Origin: Lachnospiraceae bacterium
Lineage (GTDB): Bacteria; Bacillota; Clostridia; Lachnospirales; Lachnospiraceae
DNA length: 13,713 nucleotides
Assembly: GCA_017961385.1 (NCBI GenBank)
Contig: JAGCXJ010000139.1
Coordinates: 1 to 13,713 of the forward strand
Reading direction: 5' to 3'
The notes beneath the pieces were generated by a model. The model saw nothing but the letters and a program-made list of their open reading frames with translations. It did not search any database and was not told the origin of the DNA. Numbering within the stretch: the first letter of the stretch is position 1; every line of letters starts with the position of its first letter. Position numbers and translations under genes: made by a program. This document shows positions 6,046 through 13,713 of this stretch, piece by piece.

Positions 6046-8502
6046 ATGGCAGGAAACAATTCAGTCAAAAGAAGCGACACTAATCTACCGATACTGTCAC
6101 GTATGAGCACAAAGATCACACTCCTTATAGGTGTTATAGTACTCATTACCGTTATAGTACAGGTAATCGTTGCGAGCAACCGCGCGGCAAATGCCATGGA
6201 AACGACATATCTCAATTATGCCCAGAATCTTGCGGAAGAAGCTGCTATCAGCGTAGATTTCGCAACAGAATTCGGCGAAAAGGCATACGGCGGATACGCC
6301 ATGAACCTTGCCCAGGAAGCTGCGGTATCCATTAACTTCTCAAGAGAGTTCGGAGAAACCGTCTATAAGGCATATGCTCAGAAACTCGCCGAAGAAGCTG
6401 TGATCGGTGTTAACCTTGCCGCTCAGTCAGGTCCTCTGACTACTGAATCACTCAACGGTATTCTAAAGAATATCACCATCAAGGATGTAGCGGGAAGTTA
6501 CGCATATATGGTAAGTCCAGACGGGACGATGCTCTGGCATCCCACTCCCGAAAAGATCGGCAATCCAGTTGAAAACGCAGCCGTTAAAGGCATAGTCGCT
6601 GATCTTCAGGCAGGCAAGAGCGTTGAAGACGGCTCTGTTCTGTACGAGTACAAGGATGCATTAAAGCTTGCCGGATATGCTTTTACAGCACAAGGCGATA
6701 TCCTCATTGTAACAGCCGATTATGACGAGTTCATGAAGATAGATTATGACGCTCTTCTTGGCAACATCGAAATAGACGGTGTTGAAGGAAGCTACGCATA
6801 TATGGTGAGCCCTGACGGCACAATGCTCTGGCATCCCACTCCCGAAAAGATAGGTCAGCCCGTAGAGAATGCAGCTGTCAAAGGTATAGTCGCTGATCTT
6901 CAGGCAGGCAAGACTGTTGAAGACGGTTTTGTCATCTATGAATACAAGGGAGCCAATAAACTTGCAGGTTATTCGTTTACAGATACGGGTAATATCGTTC
7001 TTGTAACAGCAGACTATGACAAATTCATCAACATAGACTATGACAAGCTAATAGGCGAGATAGAGATCTCCGGTGTTGAAGGAAGCTACGCATACATGGT
7101 AAGTCCTGACGGAACAATGCTCTATCACAGCAATCCCGAGAAGATCGGTCAGCCCGTTGAAAATGCGGCAGTAAAGGGCATAGTCGCAGATCTTCAGGCA
7201 GGCAAGAGTGTTGAAGACGGTTCATGTGCTTACGAATACAAGGGTTCATACAAGGTTGCCGGATATGCTCTGACAAAATCAGACAATATCGTGATCGTTA
7301 CAGCAGACAAGGATGTCATGATGGCTGATGTTAACAGCATGAAGCATTCTCTGATCCTTATCGGCATCATCTGCATGATCATTGCAGTTTTACTCGTAAC
7401 GGTATTTACACTATATATGATGAAGGGACTCGGACAGCTGGTTCCAGTAATAAACAAGACTGCAAACTTCGATTTCACTCAGGATCAGACTTCAGCTGCT
7501 TTGGAGATCCGTTCAGACGAAGTCGGACTCATTGCAAAAGCACTTTCAAAGACGAGAAACAACCTGCGTGAGATAGTTGCATCTATTTCAGGTGCAGGAA
7601 GCAGTATTGACAGGAATGTTGACACTCTCCAGGAGACTATAGACAAGGTAGGCTTCATCTGCGAGACCAACTCCGCAACATCACAGGAACTGGCTGCAGG
7701 AATGGAAGAAGCTGCTGCGACAACTACCACTCTCACACAGAATATAGATAGTATTCAGGATAATGCGCGCGGCATAGAAAAGCTTGCTGATGACGGCACC
7801 GTTCTTTCGCGCGAGATAGTTACCAGGGCAAACGAACTGGCGGCAACTACAGAAAAAGCCAGCAGAAAGACAATCGAGATGTATGAGACCGTCAAGGTTA
7901 AATCTGACGAAGCAATCGTTGCATCTCAGGCAGTCAACAAGATCAATGAGCTTACCGGTACCATCATGGAGATATCTTCTCAGACATCCCTCCTTGCTCT
8001 AAACGCTTCTATAGAAGCAGCAAGAGCAGGCGAAGCCGGCAGAGGCTTCTCGGTTGTAGCTACTGAGATCAGCAACCTTGCAACACAGACTTCAGAAGCA
8101 GTCAAGAATATCAGTGAGATCGTAACAGATGTAAACAACGCAGTCAGCCAGATGTCAAACTGCCTGTCACAGACTACGACATTCCTTGAGACAAACGTTA
8201 TGAACGATTATCAGGAATTCGAAAAAGTCAGTGATCAGTACAGAAGTGACGCAGATACATTTGGTAACAGCATGAATACTATCAAGCAGAACATCGAAGT
8301 CCTTAATTCAGATATCGAAAACATCGTAGGCGCCATAAACGGAATCGATACGACAGTAAACGAATCTGCTTCAGGTGTTACCGATATAGCTGAAAAAACT
8401 TCCGACATGGTCGGTGAGACCGCCGGAAGTGTTGATCAGGTTAAGGAATGCAAAGATGCTGTTTCAGATCTTAACGACATAATTAATAAGTTTAATCTCT
8501 AA
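6046..8502 (+). CDS. Methyl-accepting chemotaxis protein with three tandem Cache/PAS-like sensor modules
   Basis: An 818-residue transmembrane chemoreceptor. TM1 (about 24-44) and TM2 (about 435-458) enclose an outer region of nearly 390 residues, much longer than usual. That region has three copies of a 26-residue helical repeat (Y55, Y81 and Y107 begin the copies), then three 98-residue modules starting near residues 143, 241 and 339. Each module carries GSYAYMVSPDGTML, PEKIG and VENAAVKGIVADLQAGK, like the membrane-distal part of Cache sensor domains. After TM2 comes a HAMP-like linker (DEVGLIAKAL at 491-500), then the long signalling hairpin with tip QTSLLALNASIEAARAGEAG at 646-665. This tip docks CheA and CheW in the family. 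The tip reads QTS rather than QTN, and EISNLA where EVRxLA is common. The ligand is unknown. The gene is divergent from hydCBA and converges with the next gene, leaving 2 nt between stop codons. Confidence 0.95.
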   Translation: MAGNNSVKRSDTNLPILSRMSTKITLLIGVIVLITVIVQVIVASNRAANAMETTYLNYAQNLAEEAAISVDFATEFGEKAYGGYAMNLAQEAAVSINFSREFGETVYKAYAQKLAEEAVIGVNLAAQSGPLTTESLNGILKNITIKDVAGSYAYMVSPDGTMLWHPTPEKIGNPVENAAVKGIVADLQAGKSVEDGSVLYEYKDALKLAGYAFTAQGDILIVTADYDEFMKIDYDALLGNIEIDGVEGSYAYMVSPDGTMLWHPTPEKIGQPVENAAVKGIVADLQAGKTVEDGFVIYEYKGANKLAGYSFTDTGNIVLVTADYDKFINIDYDKLIGEIEISGVEGSYAYMVSPDGTMLYHSNPEKIGQPVENAAVKGIVADLQAGKSVEDGSCAYEYKGSYKVAGYALTKSDNIVIVTADKDVMMADVNSMKHSLILIGIICMIIAVLLVTVFTLYMMKGLGQLVPVINKTANFDFTQDQTSAALEIRSDEVGLIAKALSKTRNNLREIVASISGAGSSIDRNVDTLQETIDKVGFICETNSATSQELAAGMEEAAATTTTLTQNIDSIQDNARGIEKLADDGTVLSREIVTRANELAATTEKASRKTIEMYETVKVKSDEAIVASQAVNKINELTGTIMEISSQTSLLALNASIEAARAGEAGRGFSVVATEISNLATQTSEAVKNISEIVTDVNNAVSQMSNCLSQTTTFLETNVMNDYQEFEKVSDQYRSDADTFGNSMNTIKQNIEVLNSDIENIVGAINGIDTTVNESASGVTDIAEKTSDMVGETAGSVDQVKECKDAVSDLNDIINKFNL
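6208..6441 (+). repeat. Three in-frame 78-bp repeats (26-residue helical unit) in the chemoreceptor
   Basis: Residues 55-80, 81-106 and 107-132 of the chemoreceptor share the pattern Y-x-x-Y-A-x-x-L-A-(E/Q)-E-A-(A/V)-(I/V)-x-(V/I). The first two copies also share EFGE. The units lie directly after TM1 and are probably one long helix outside the membrane. The third copy is the most changed (QSGPL in place of EFGE) and leads into the globular modules. Confidence 0.85.
6472..7347 (+). repeat. Three in-frame 294-bp repeats encoding the Cache/PAS-like modules
   Basis: Units begin at 6472, 6766 and 7060 with an exact 98-codon period. The first half of each unit (47 residues from GSYAYM) is nearly invariant: units 1 and 2 differ at two residues, units 2 and 3 at four. 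In unit 3 LWHPTP becomes LYHSNP. The second half is much freer. Many third codon positions differ within the conserved half, so the protein likeness looks kept by selection rather than by a very recent duplication. The third unit runs into TM2. Confidence 0.92.
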
Positions 8503-8504
8503 GA

Positions 8505-11141
8505 TCATTTTCTTGAGAATAGCAACCCGAAAGTTCCGGGTCCGCAGTTTATGGATATTGCAGGCGATGCCTTTTGACAATATATCTTTTCAAATCTGAC
8601 ATGCGCCGATACCTCGCGTACTATCTCATCCAGCTGTGCTCTGGTAAGACCGGCATAGGTGATGAATAGTGCAGAGGTATCTATATCCGAACTGTTAGCA
8701 AGAGTTCTTGTGATATATTTCTTCCACACTCTCTCACGACTTCCAAGTATTATAGTACCAACATTCATTCCACTCTTTTTCATCACGATTACAGGATGGA
8801 TCATAAGAGCCGTGCTCAGCTTGTACATCCACTCCGACATCCTGCCGCTTCTGTGCAGATATTCAGTAGAGTCGACAATAAAGCTTGTGTTGATCTTTGT
8901 CTTTTTCTTATCCAGTTCCTTTATTATAATGTCGGTATCAAACTGTCCCGAAGAAGCCAGTTCTCTGGCAGCCAATGCCATAAGTCCCATTCCGCTTGAA
9001 AGATGTCCGGAATCATATACCTTTACATTATAGAATGAGCGTGCTGCTTCCATTGCATTTGCATAGCCCTTGCTGGCATGTTTTGCAAGTGCGATATGTA
9101 TTATATGCTGAGCCCTTGAAAGCTGTTCTGCAAAGAATTTCTCATAATCGGCAGGCTCTGGCGCTTCACTTCTTGCATCTGTCTTTTTATCTTCAAGGTA
9201 ACGGATCATGACATCGCCGCTCACTTCGAGCTTATCTGCAAATACTCCGCCGTCCATATGAACTCTGTACGGGAATACCGGTATCTTAAATGCGTTTACG
9301 AGACTCTGGGGAAGGTCAGCCACACTGTCTGTAGTAATAAGCAGAGGAATTGTGCGCTTTATATCGCGGACAACCCTGTCTGTCTCATACTTTGATCCCG
9401 ATTCTCGTTTTATCTTGACAAGATCCTTTGGCAGTATCGAAAGCAGAGTCTCTTCAAGCATACGTGCATCAACAGGCTTAAGGATATATCCGTCAAAGCC
9501 TTCTCTCATGTACAGAGACTGATTTTCGCTTCCGGCATTAGCTGTGAATACATATATCGCAGTTTCCTTGTTAAGTCCGCCGGTCTGCTCCCTTATGGCA
9601 TGGAAGCATTCTACTCCGTCCATCTTCGGCATCATGTGGTCCATAAAGATCACATCGTAACGTTTATTCTCAGTAAGTTCAAGTGCCTCCAGGCCGCTCA
9701 TCGCTGTATCGATCTGAACCTTTGTGTCTCTGAGCAGCTTCTTTACGACCATAAGGTTAGCCGAATCATCGTCAACCGCAAGTATCTTGGCTTCAGGCGC
9801 CTCAAAGCTCTGATGGTAGTGCTCGGCTGCAGGAGTCGTATGTGTTCGTTCAGGTTCAAATTTGCCGATAGCCTTGTCTTCGACTATCTCCTGTTCTATC
9901 GAAACAACAAAAGTAGATCCTTTTGTGTATACGCTGTTAACAGAAACCTCGCCGCCCAAAAGATTTACTAACTGCTTTACTATCGAAAGCCCCAGTCCCG
10001 TTCCTTCGATAAATCTGTTCTGTTTTTCATCCTCTCTCCTGAATGCGTCAAACAGATAAGGTATGCTCTCTTTTCTGATACCCATACCGGTATCTTCAAC
10101 AGAATATGTTACAAGCACTTTTGACACATCAGTTCTTCTGCAGTTTATGGAAAGAGATACTTCACCCTCCTGAGTATACTTTACGGCGTTGTTCAAAAGA
10201 TTTATGAGTATCTGTTTTATTCTTATCTCGTCGCAAAACAGCTGGGCAGGCAGCTGAGGATCCACATCTATGGAGAATTTAAGTCCCTTTTGCTCTGCTC
10301 TCATCCAGATCATGTTTACGATATCGGACAGCATCTTACCTACATCATACGGCGCCCTTACTATATCCATCTTTCCGGATTCAATCTTGGACATGTCTAA
10401 AATGTCGTTGATGAGTGATAACAGCATCTTTGATGCTGACTGGATATTCTTGGCATCCTCTACAACCTCATCGGATACATCTTCCCTGAGTATCATCTCA
10501 TTGAGGCCTATGATAGTATTTATAGGTGTTCTTATCTCATGGCTCATGCTCGAGAAGAATCTGTTCTGGGCACGGTTTAATTCCTCGATCTCTTTTCTCT
10601 GTTCCTGAGCCTTTAATGTAGCCTCCTTTAACAGCTTGATCTCATATCCCACCATAACTATGATCATCACAGAGACCATGAGTACAGAACAGTATGAGAT
10701 CGCATATTCAGCAAAAGTAAAATCGTGCCTGTATGTTGACATGTCGTAGTAGTACTGATGAACCGATGCAGCCATTATAGCTTCCACCAAAAGAAGAGCA
10801 TATCTGACCCATCCTTCTATTATTATCATTACATAAAGCACACCTGCAGCGAACCATATGGTAGAACCCATTCCGAATTCGGCAAATGCAGCCGTCTCGG
10901 GAATGATTATCAGCACCTGCAAAAGCGCTATGACGGGCGCGACATATTTTATCTTGTCGAATTTAACTCCGACCCATGTAAGTATAAAACAGACGATCAT
11001 AAGTACAAACATATATATATTGTCCATATACATGTCTATACCGTATCCCGAAAAACTTACCGCAAAGAAATATAAGAACATAGGAGGCATAGTGACTGCC
11101 GAGAGGACTAAAAACAGTTTTTTCTGATTTGAATCATTCAT
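8505..11141 (-). CDS. Hybrid histidine kinase - receiver - DegV domain fusion
   Basis: An 878-residue membrane sensor kinase. About six membrane segments fill residues 9-168, then a coiled coil leads to the dimerisation/phosphoacceptor motif SMSHEIRTPIN with His201. The ATPase domain shows LLNNAVKYT (N box, 315-323), DTGMGI from 350 and GTGLGL from 380. A receiver follows, with its acidic pocket at VDDD (456-459), phosphoacceptor Asp501 in FMDHMMP and Lys555 in KPVD. Residues 596-878 form a full-length DegV domain, the family of fatty-acid-binding FakB proteins: TTDSVADLP at 603-611, RSGRMSEW from 764, CGPGTFGLLF at 866-875. It has no HPt of its own. Several residues at the usual lipid head-group site differ (see findings). 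The ATG at 11141 is chosen for AAGGAGG 8 nt upstream, over a TTG 12 codons earlier. It lies 55 nt after the upstream kinase gene, so they are probably one operon. Ligand and targets are unknown. Confidence 0.93.
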   Translation of the reverse strand: MNDSNQKKLFLVLSAVTMPPMFLYFFAVSFSGYGIDMYMDNIYMFVLMIVCFILTWVGVKFDKIKYVAPVIALLQVLIIIPETAAFAEFGMGSTIWFAAGVLYVMIIIEGWVRYALLLVEAIMAASVHQYYYDMSTYRHDFTFAEYAISYCSVLMVSVMIIVMVGYEIKLLKEATLKAQEQRKEIEELNRAQNRFFSSMSHEIRTPINTIIGLNEMILREDVSDEVVEDAKNIQSASKMLLSLINDILDMSKIESGKMDIVRAPYDVGKMLSDIVNMIWMRAEQKGLKFSIDVDPQLPAQLFCDEIRIKQILINLLNNAVKYTQEGEVSLSINCRRTDVSKVLVTYSVEDTGMGIRKESIPYLFDAFRREDEKQNRFIEGTGLGLSIVKQLVNLLGGEVSVNSVYTKGSTFVVSIEQEIVEDKAIGKFEPERTHTTPAAEHYHQSFEAPEAKILAVDDDSANLMVVKKLLRDTKVQIDTAMSGLEALELTENKRYDVIFMDHMMPKMDGVECFHAIREQTGGLNKETAIYVFTANAGSENQSLYMREGFDGYILKPVDARMLEETLLSILPKDLVKIKRESGSKYETDRVVRDIKRTIPLLITTDSVADLPQSLVNAFKIPVFPYRVHMDGGVFADKLEVSGDVMIRYLEDKKTDARSEAPEPADYEKFFAEQLSRAQHIIHIALAKHASKGYANAMEAARSFYNVKVYDSGHLSSGMGLMALAARELASSGQFDTDIIIKELDKKKTKINTSFIVDSTEYLHRSGRMSEWMYKLSTALMIHPVIVMKKSGMNVGTIILGSRERVWKKYITRTLANSSDIDTSALFITYAGLTRAQLDEIVREVSAHVRFEKIYCQKASPAISINCGPGTFGLLFSRK

Positions 11142-11149
11142 TGTCCTCA

Positions 11150-11156
11150 CCTCCTT
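11150..11156 (-). promoter_or_regulatory. Ribosome binding site that decides the DegV-kinase start
   Basis: AAGGAGG on the minus strand is 8 nt before the ATG at 11141. An in-frame TTG at 11177 would place this site inside the coding region and has no clear site of its own. Confidence 0.8.
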
Positions 11157-11196
11157 CTTTACTGTCTGCAGGCTCAAATTCTAGTATATCTTCATC

Positions 11197-13713
11197 TTAT
11201 TCATCCTTTGAGTCACCATCTTTTGCAAACAGTTCATTTATCGTATTCATAAGTTTGTCATAGCGGATCATGAACTCATCATGCTTCTTGTTAATCTCGT
11301 CCGTATCTTTATTCTTTGAGGCTTCCTCTAAAAACTTTGCCGTTTCGTACAGTCCCATGGCACCGATCATCTTTGATGTACTCTTTACGGCATGAGTCCG
11401 TATCGAATAATCCTCCCAGTCATTATCCGCATAATAGTTTTGAAGATTTTTTATCTTCTCTTCACTGTTCTTTGCATACTCCAAAAGAAGCTGACAATAG
11501 AAGTTTTTGTCTTTCTGGCAGTATGAAAGACCCTGTGTCGTATCAACACCTATTCTTTCAAGTATTTCAAATGCATCAAGATCTTTCTTTATTGTCTCCT
11601 TCTGCTCTGATGCAGGCATGTCATTATCTGCTTTTCTTTCGAACTGAATGGCAGATTTGGGAAGGACTCTCTTTAATACCCTTTCAAGTTCTGTGATCTC
11701 AACCGGCTTTGGTATGAATCCATCGAAGCCTTCTGACAGGAACATCTCCTTGGCTGAGCTTATCGCATTGGCGGTAAGAGCTACGATACACAGCTCCTTG
11801 TTCTTCTTCTGTGCATTGGCACGCAGTCTCTTCATGGCCTCCACGCCATCCATTCCAGGCATCATATGATCCATAAAAATGATATCGAAATCTGCTATCT
11901 CGCACATGTCTATAGCTTCCTGTCCGCTGTCAGCCGTTGAAACGACCATTCCGTATGTTTCAAATATGCCCTTTGCTACCCACAGATTCATAGGCTCATC
12001 ATCAACGACAAGAGTCTTGATTCCGGGACAAGTCATAACCTCTTCGCCGCTTTCAGTGCTGTCCTCAAATGAATGATTAAGGAAGTTTGCAACCTGTGTT
12101 CCGTAGAAAGGTTTTGCAAGTATGGCTATCTTTGGATCAGCCTCGACATCAAATCCCCTGTCGGCAACAACTGCCACATTCATCTTTTCAGCAAGACTTT
12201 CGATATAGTTTCTGTTTTCTATATACTCGCCCGTTCCAACAAACAGATGCGTGATCTTTGTTTCTTCTACAAGTTTTTCAAGATGCTCTCTTGATTCAAC
12301 CCTGTGGAATGACACACCAAGACCGCTTACCAGATGAGCGATCATTTCCATATAGTATTCCCTGATCTTGGGATGTCCCGTAGTCATGAATCCAAGGAAC
12401 CCTGCTACTACACAGTTTTCCTTTTCTCTTACTGATATGCATGGTGCAGAATCGGTCACAGTCTGGGGAATACTTACACGTACCGTAGTTCCCTCTCCCG
12501 GTTCGCTCTCGATGACGATCACTCCTCCCATAGCCTTTGTAAAACCGTTTACGATGGGAATTCCGAGTCCCAGTCCTCCGACTACACGTACGTTATGTGA
12601 ATCCGACTGATAGAATTTATCATAGATATGATCTATCTCATCATCATCCATACCTATACCGGTATCCTTGACTTCGAGTATCAGATTGATCCCGTATTCT
12701 CTCTCAACAGGATAAATATGTACATAGACACCGCCTTTGTCGGTATACTTGTATCCGTTACCGATCAGATGCCAGAGTATCTTTTTTATCTTGCTGGAAT
12801 CGCCTATGAGTTCTGAAGGGATCGTAGCTTCCATATCGACAACAAGATCAAGGCCGTAGTCATTTGTAAACGAAAGCTGTACAAGCAGATCATTTACTAA
12901 GGAAGCTATCATGTAGCTTTCCTTTGTTACAGAAAGCTTATCCATATCTATCTCGGTATAATCCAGGATATCACCTATCTGTTCCGCAACTCTGTGTCCG
13001 GCCTCGGAAATAGCAGTTACGTTATCCATAACAGGACCCGGCAGCGATTCCTTTTTTAGTACGCTTGACAGACCCATGACTGCATTTACCGGTGTTCTTA
13101 TCTCATGAGAAACATTGGCCAGAAAGTTATTTGCCCTGTTGTTTTCCTCTGTTACCTCGTCGATCTTTTCCTGAAAGCTGTTGATAGTCCTTCTCCATGC
13201 ATCGGCAGCCCTGTTCACAAAATCAGTAGCTAACAGTATCAGTATGAACTGCCATGCGACCCTGATAATGCTTGATCTTTGAAGATCAAGCCCGCTGTTT
13301 TCACTCTTAAGCAAGAGATGTATTATCATGCCGGAGTAGCCTGCCACAAGTCCTATCATGATGAGCAGTTTTTCACCGCAGAATGCAAACAGCACCAGTA
13401 CAAGAACTATAAGTGCCGTACTGTCATAAACCGTAGGCACATTGACGGTATAATAAAACATCATGAACACAAGCACTATACCGCTTATATACAGCTGTGT
13501 CCTGTATGCCATTCTTCCTGATATATGTATCAGCCAGCAGATGAGGGTACATGTGATCAGAACAGGGATCATCCATATCTCCCACTTAAGCATCCTGTTT
13601 AACACGATCAGTACAGTCGTGAACAGAGCCATCATAATTAAAAGGATCAGGCGGGCCAATTCATACCGTGCGATATCGGCGGCCGTCCCGAAGGCCCGTG
13701 TGTATTCCAGAAC
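11197..13713 (-). CDS. Hybrid histidine kinase with degenerate receiver, receiver and HPt domains (5'-partial)
   Basis: 838 residues are visible, numbered here from the right edge. The frame is open through that edge (VLEYTRAFGTAADIARYELA) and no good start with a ribosome site is seen, so the N terminus is missing. About five or six membrane segments (20-165) precede a coiled coil and the phosphoacceptor motif NVSHEIRTPVN (His203). The ATPase domain shows NGYKYT (Asn319), DTGIGM (Asp350) and GGLGLG (379-384). Residues about 433-546 look like a receiver fold that keeps KPF at its end, but where the phosphoacceptor Asp is expected it reads HLFVGTGEY. A canonical receiver follows (565-683; VVDDE, Asp615 in FMDHMMP, Lys669). 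The C terminus is an HPt domain with His774 in RTHAVKSTSKMIGA. The protein can thus run a full His-Asp-His relay internally. The final acceptor is not in the window unless it is the receiver of the next gene, 55 nt downstream. Confidence 0.93.
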   Translation of the reverse strand, partial: VLEYTRAFGTAADIARYELARLILLIMMALFTTVLIVLNRMLKWEIWMIPVLITCTLICWLIHISGRMAYRTQLYISGIVLVFMMFYYTVNVPTVYDSTALIVLVLVLFAFCGEKLLIMIGLVAGYSGMIIHLLLKSENSGLDLQRSSIIRVAWQFILILLATDFVNRAADAWRRTINSFQEKIDEVTEENNRANNFLANVSHEIRTPVNAVMGLSSVLKKESLPGPVMDNVTAISEAGHRVAEQIGDILDYTEIDMDKLSVTKESYMIASLVNDLLVQLSFTNDYGLDLVVDMEATIPSELIGDSSKIKKILWHLIGNGYKYTDKGGVYVHIYPVEREYGINLILEVKDTGIGMDDDEIDHIYDKFYQSDSHNVRVVGGLGLGIPIVNGFTKAMGGVIVIESEPGEGTTVRVSIPQTVTDSAPCISVREKENCVVAGFLGFMTTGHPKIREYYMEMIAHLVSGLGVSFHRVESREHLEKLVEETKITHLFVGTGEYIENRNYIESLAEKMNVAVVADRGFDVEADPKIAILAKPFYGTQVANFLNHSFEDSTESGEEVMTCPGIKTLVVDDEPMNLWVAKGIFETYGMVVSTADSGQEAIDMCEIADFDIIFMDHMMPGMDGVEAMKRLRANAQKKNKELCIVALTANAISSAKEMFLSEGFDGFIPKPVEITELERVLKRVLPKSAIQFERKADNDMPASEQKETIKKDLDAFEILERIGVDTTQGLSYCQKDKNFYCQLLLEYAKNSEEKIKNLQNYYADNDWEDYSIRTHAVKSTSKMIGAMGLYETAKFLEEASKNKDTDEINKKHDEFMIRYDKLMNTINELFAKDGDSKDE

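Noticed and set aside
8525..8541. ACCCG/CGGGT hairpin as a terminator for the convergent genes
   Set aside because: The stem is only 5 bp, no U-tract follows on either strand, and it lies inside the DegV coding region.
9600..9971. 123-codon open frame antisense to the DegV-kinase receiver
   Set aside because: It overlaps clear conserved kinase and receiver coding sequence, has no ribosome site, and its product shows no recognisable pattern.
11142..11177. TTG start of the DegV-kinase at 11177
   Set aside because: The strong AAGGAGG falls inside that extension and is well spaced for the ATG at 11141.
13657..13659. TTG at 13659 as the start of the right-hand kinase
   Set aside because: There is no ribosome site and the frame is open upstream to the window edge; the gene is more likely truncated.

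Overview
The window reads as chromosomal DNA of an anaerobic, chemotactic Firmicute, most likely a Lachnospiraceae member (Butyrivibrio-like). This rests on the moderately AT-rich base composition, strong AGGAGG ribosome sites, a clostridial trimeric [FeFe]-hydrogenase, and large hybrid histidine kinases with degenerate receiver modules. The family-level call is inference; genus is a guess. I see no rRNA, tRNA, insertion sequence or CRISPR array.

Layout from left to right. (1) 1-1553, minus strand, running off the left edge: a membrane protein whose first part resembles an ECF-transporter S component, joined to a regulator beta-propeller. It has its own strong promoter at 1590-1618. (2) 1678-5842, minus strand: the compact operon hydC-hydB-hydA, encoding a three-subunit [FeFe]-hydrogenase of the NADH/ferredoxin electron-bifurcating type. 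It ends in a candidate hairpin terminator at 1637-1669. (3) 5843-6045: a divergent control region with one recognisable promoter for each direction. (4) 6046-8502, plus strand: a chemoreceptor (MCP) whose outer sensor part holds three near-identical 98-residue Cache/PAS-like modules, preceded by three copies of a 26-residue helical repeat. (5) 8505-13713, minus strand: two hybrid histidine kinases in one probable operon. The upstream one, cut by the right edge, is kinase - degenerate receiver - receiver - HPt. The downstream one is kinase - receiver - DegV, with a complete DegV/FakB-type (fatty-acid-binding family) domain at its C terminus.

How the parts may work together. HydABC couples NADH and reduced ferredoxin to H2, the redox balancing step of a fermenter. 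The chemoreceptor shares the intergenic control region with hydCBA, so metabolism and taxis may be co-controlled, but no shared operator is certain. The two kinases carry complementary parts: only the first has an HPt, only the second has the lipid-binding-type domain. They could therefore form one phosphorelay in which a DegV-bound intracellular ligand changes signalling. This DegV-kinase fusion and the triplicated chemoreceptor sensor are the most unusual items in the window.
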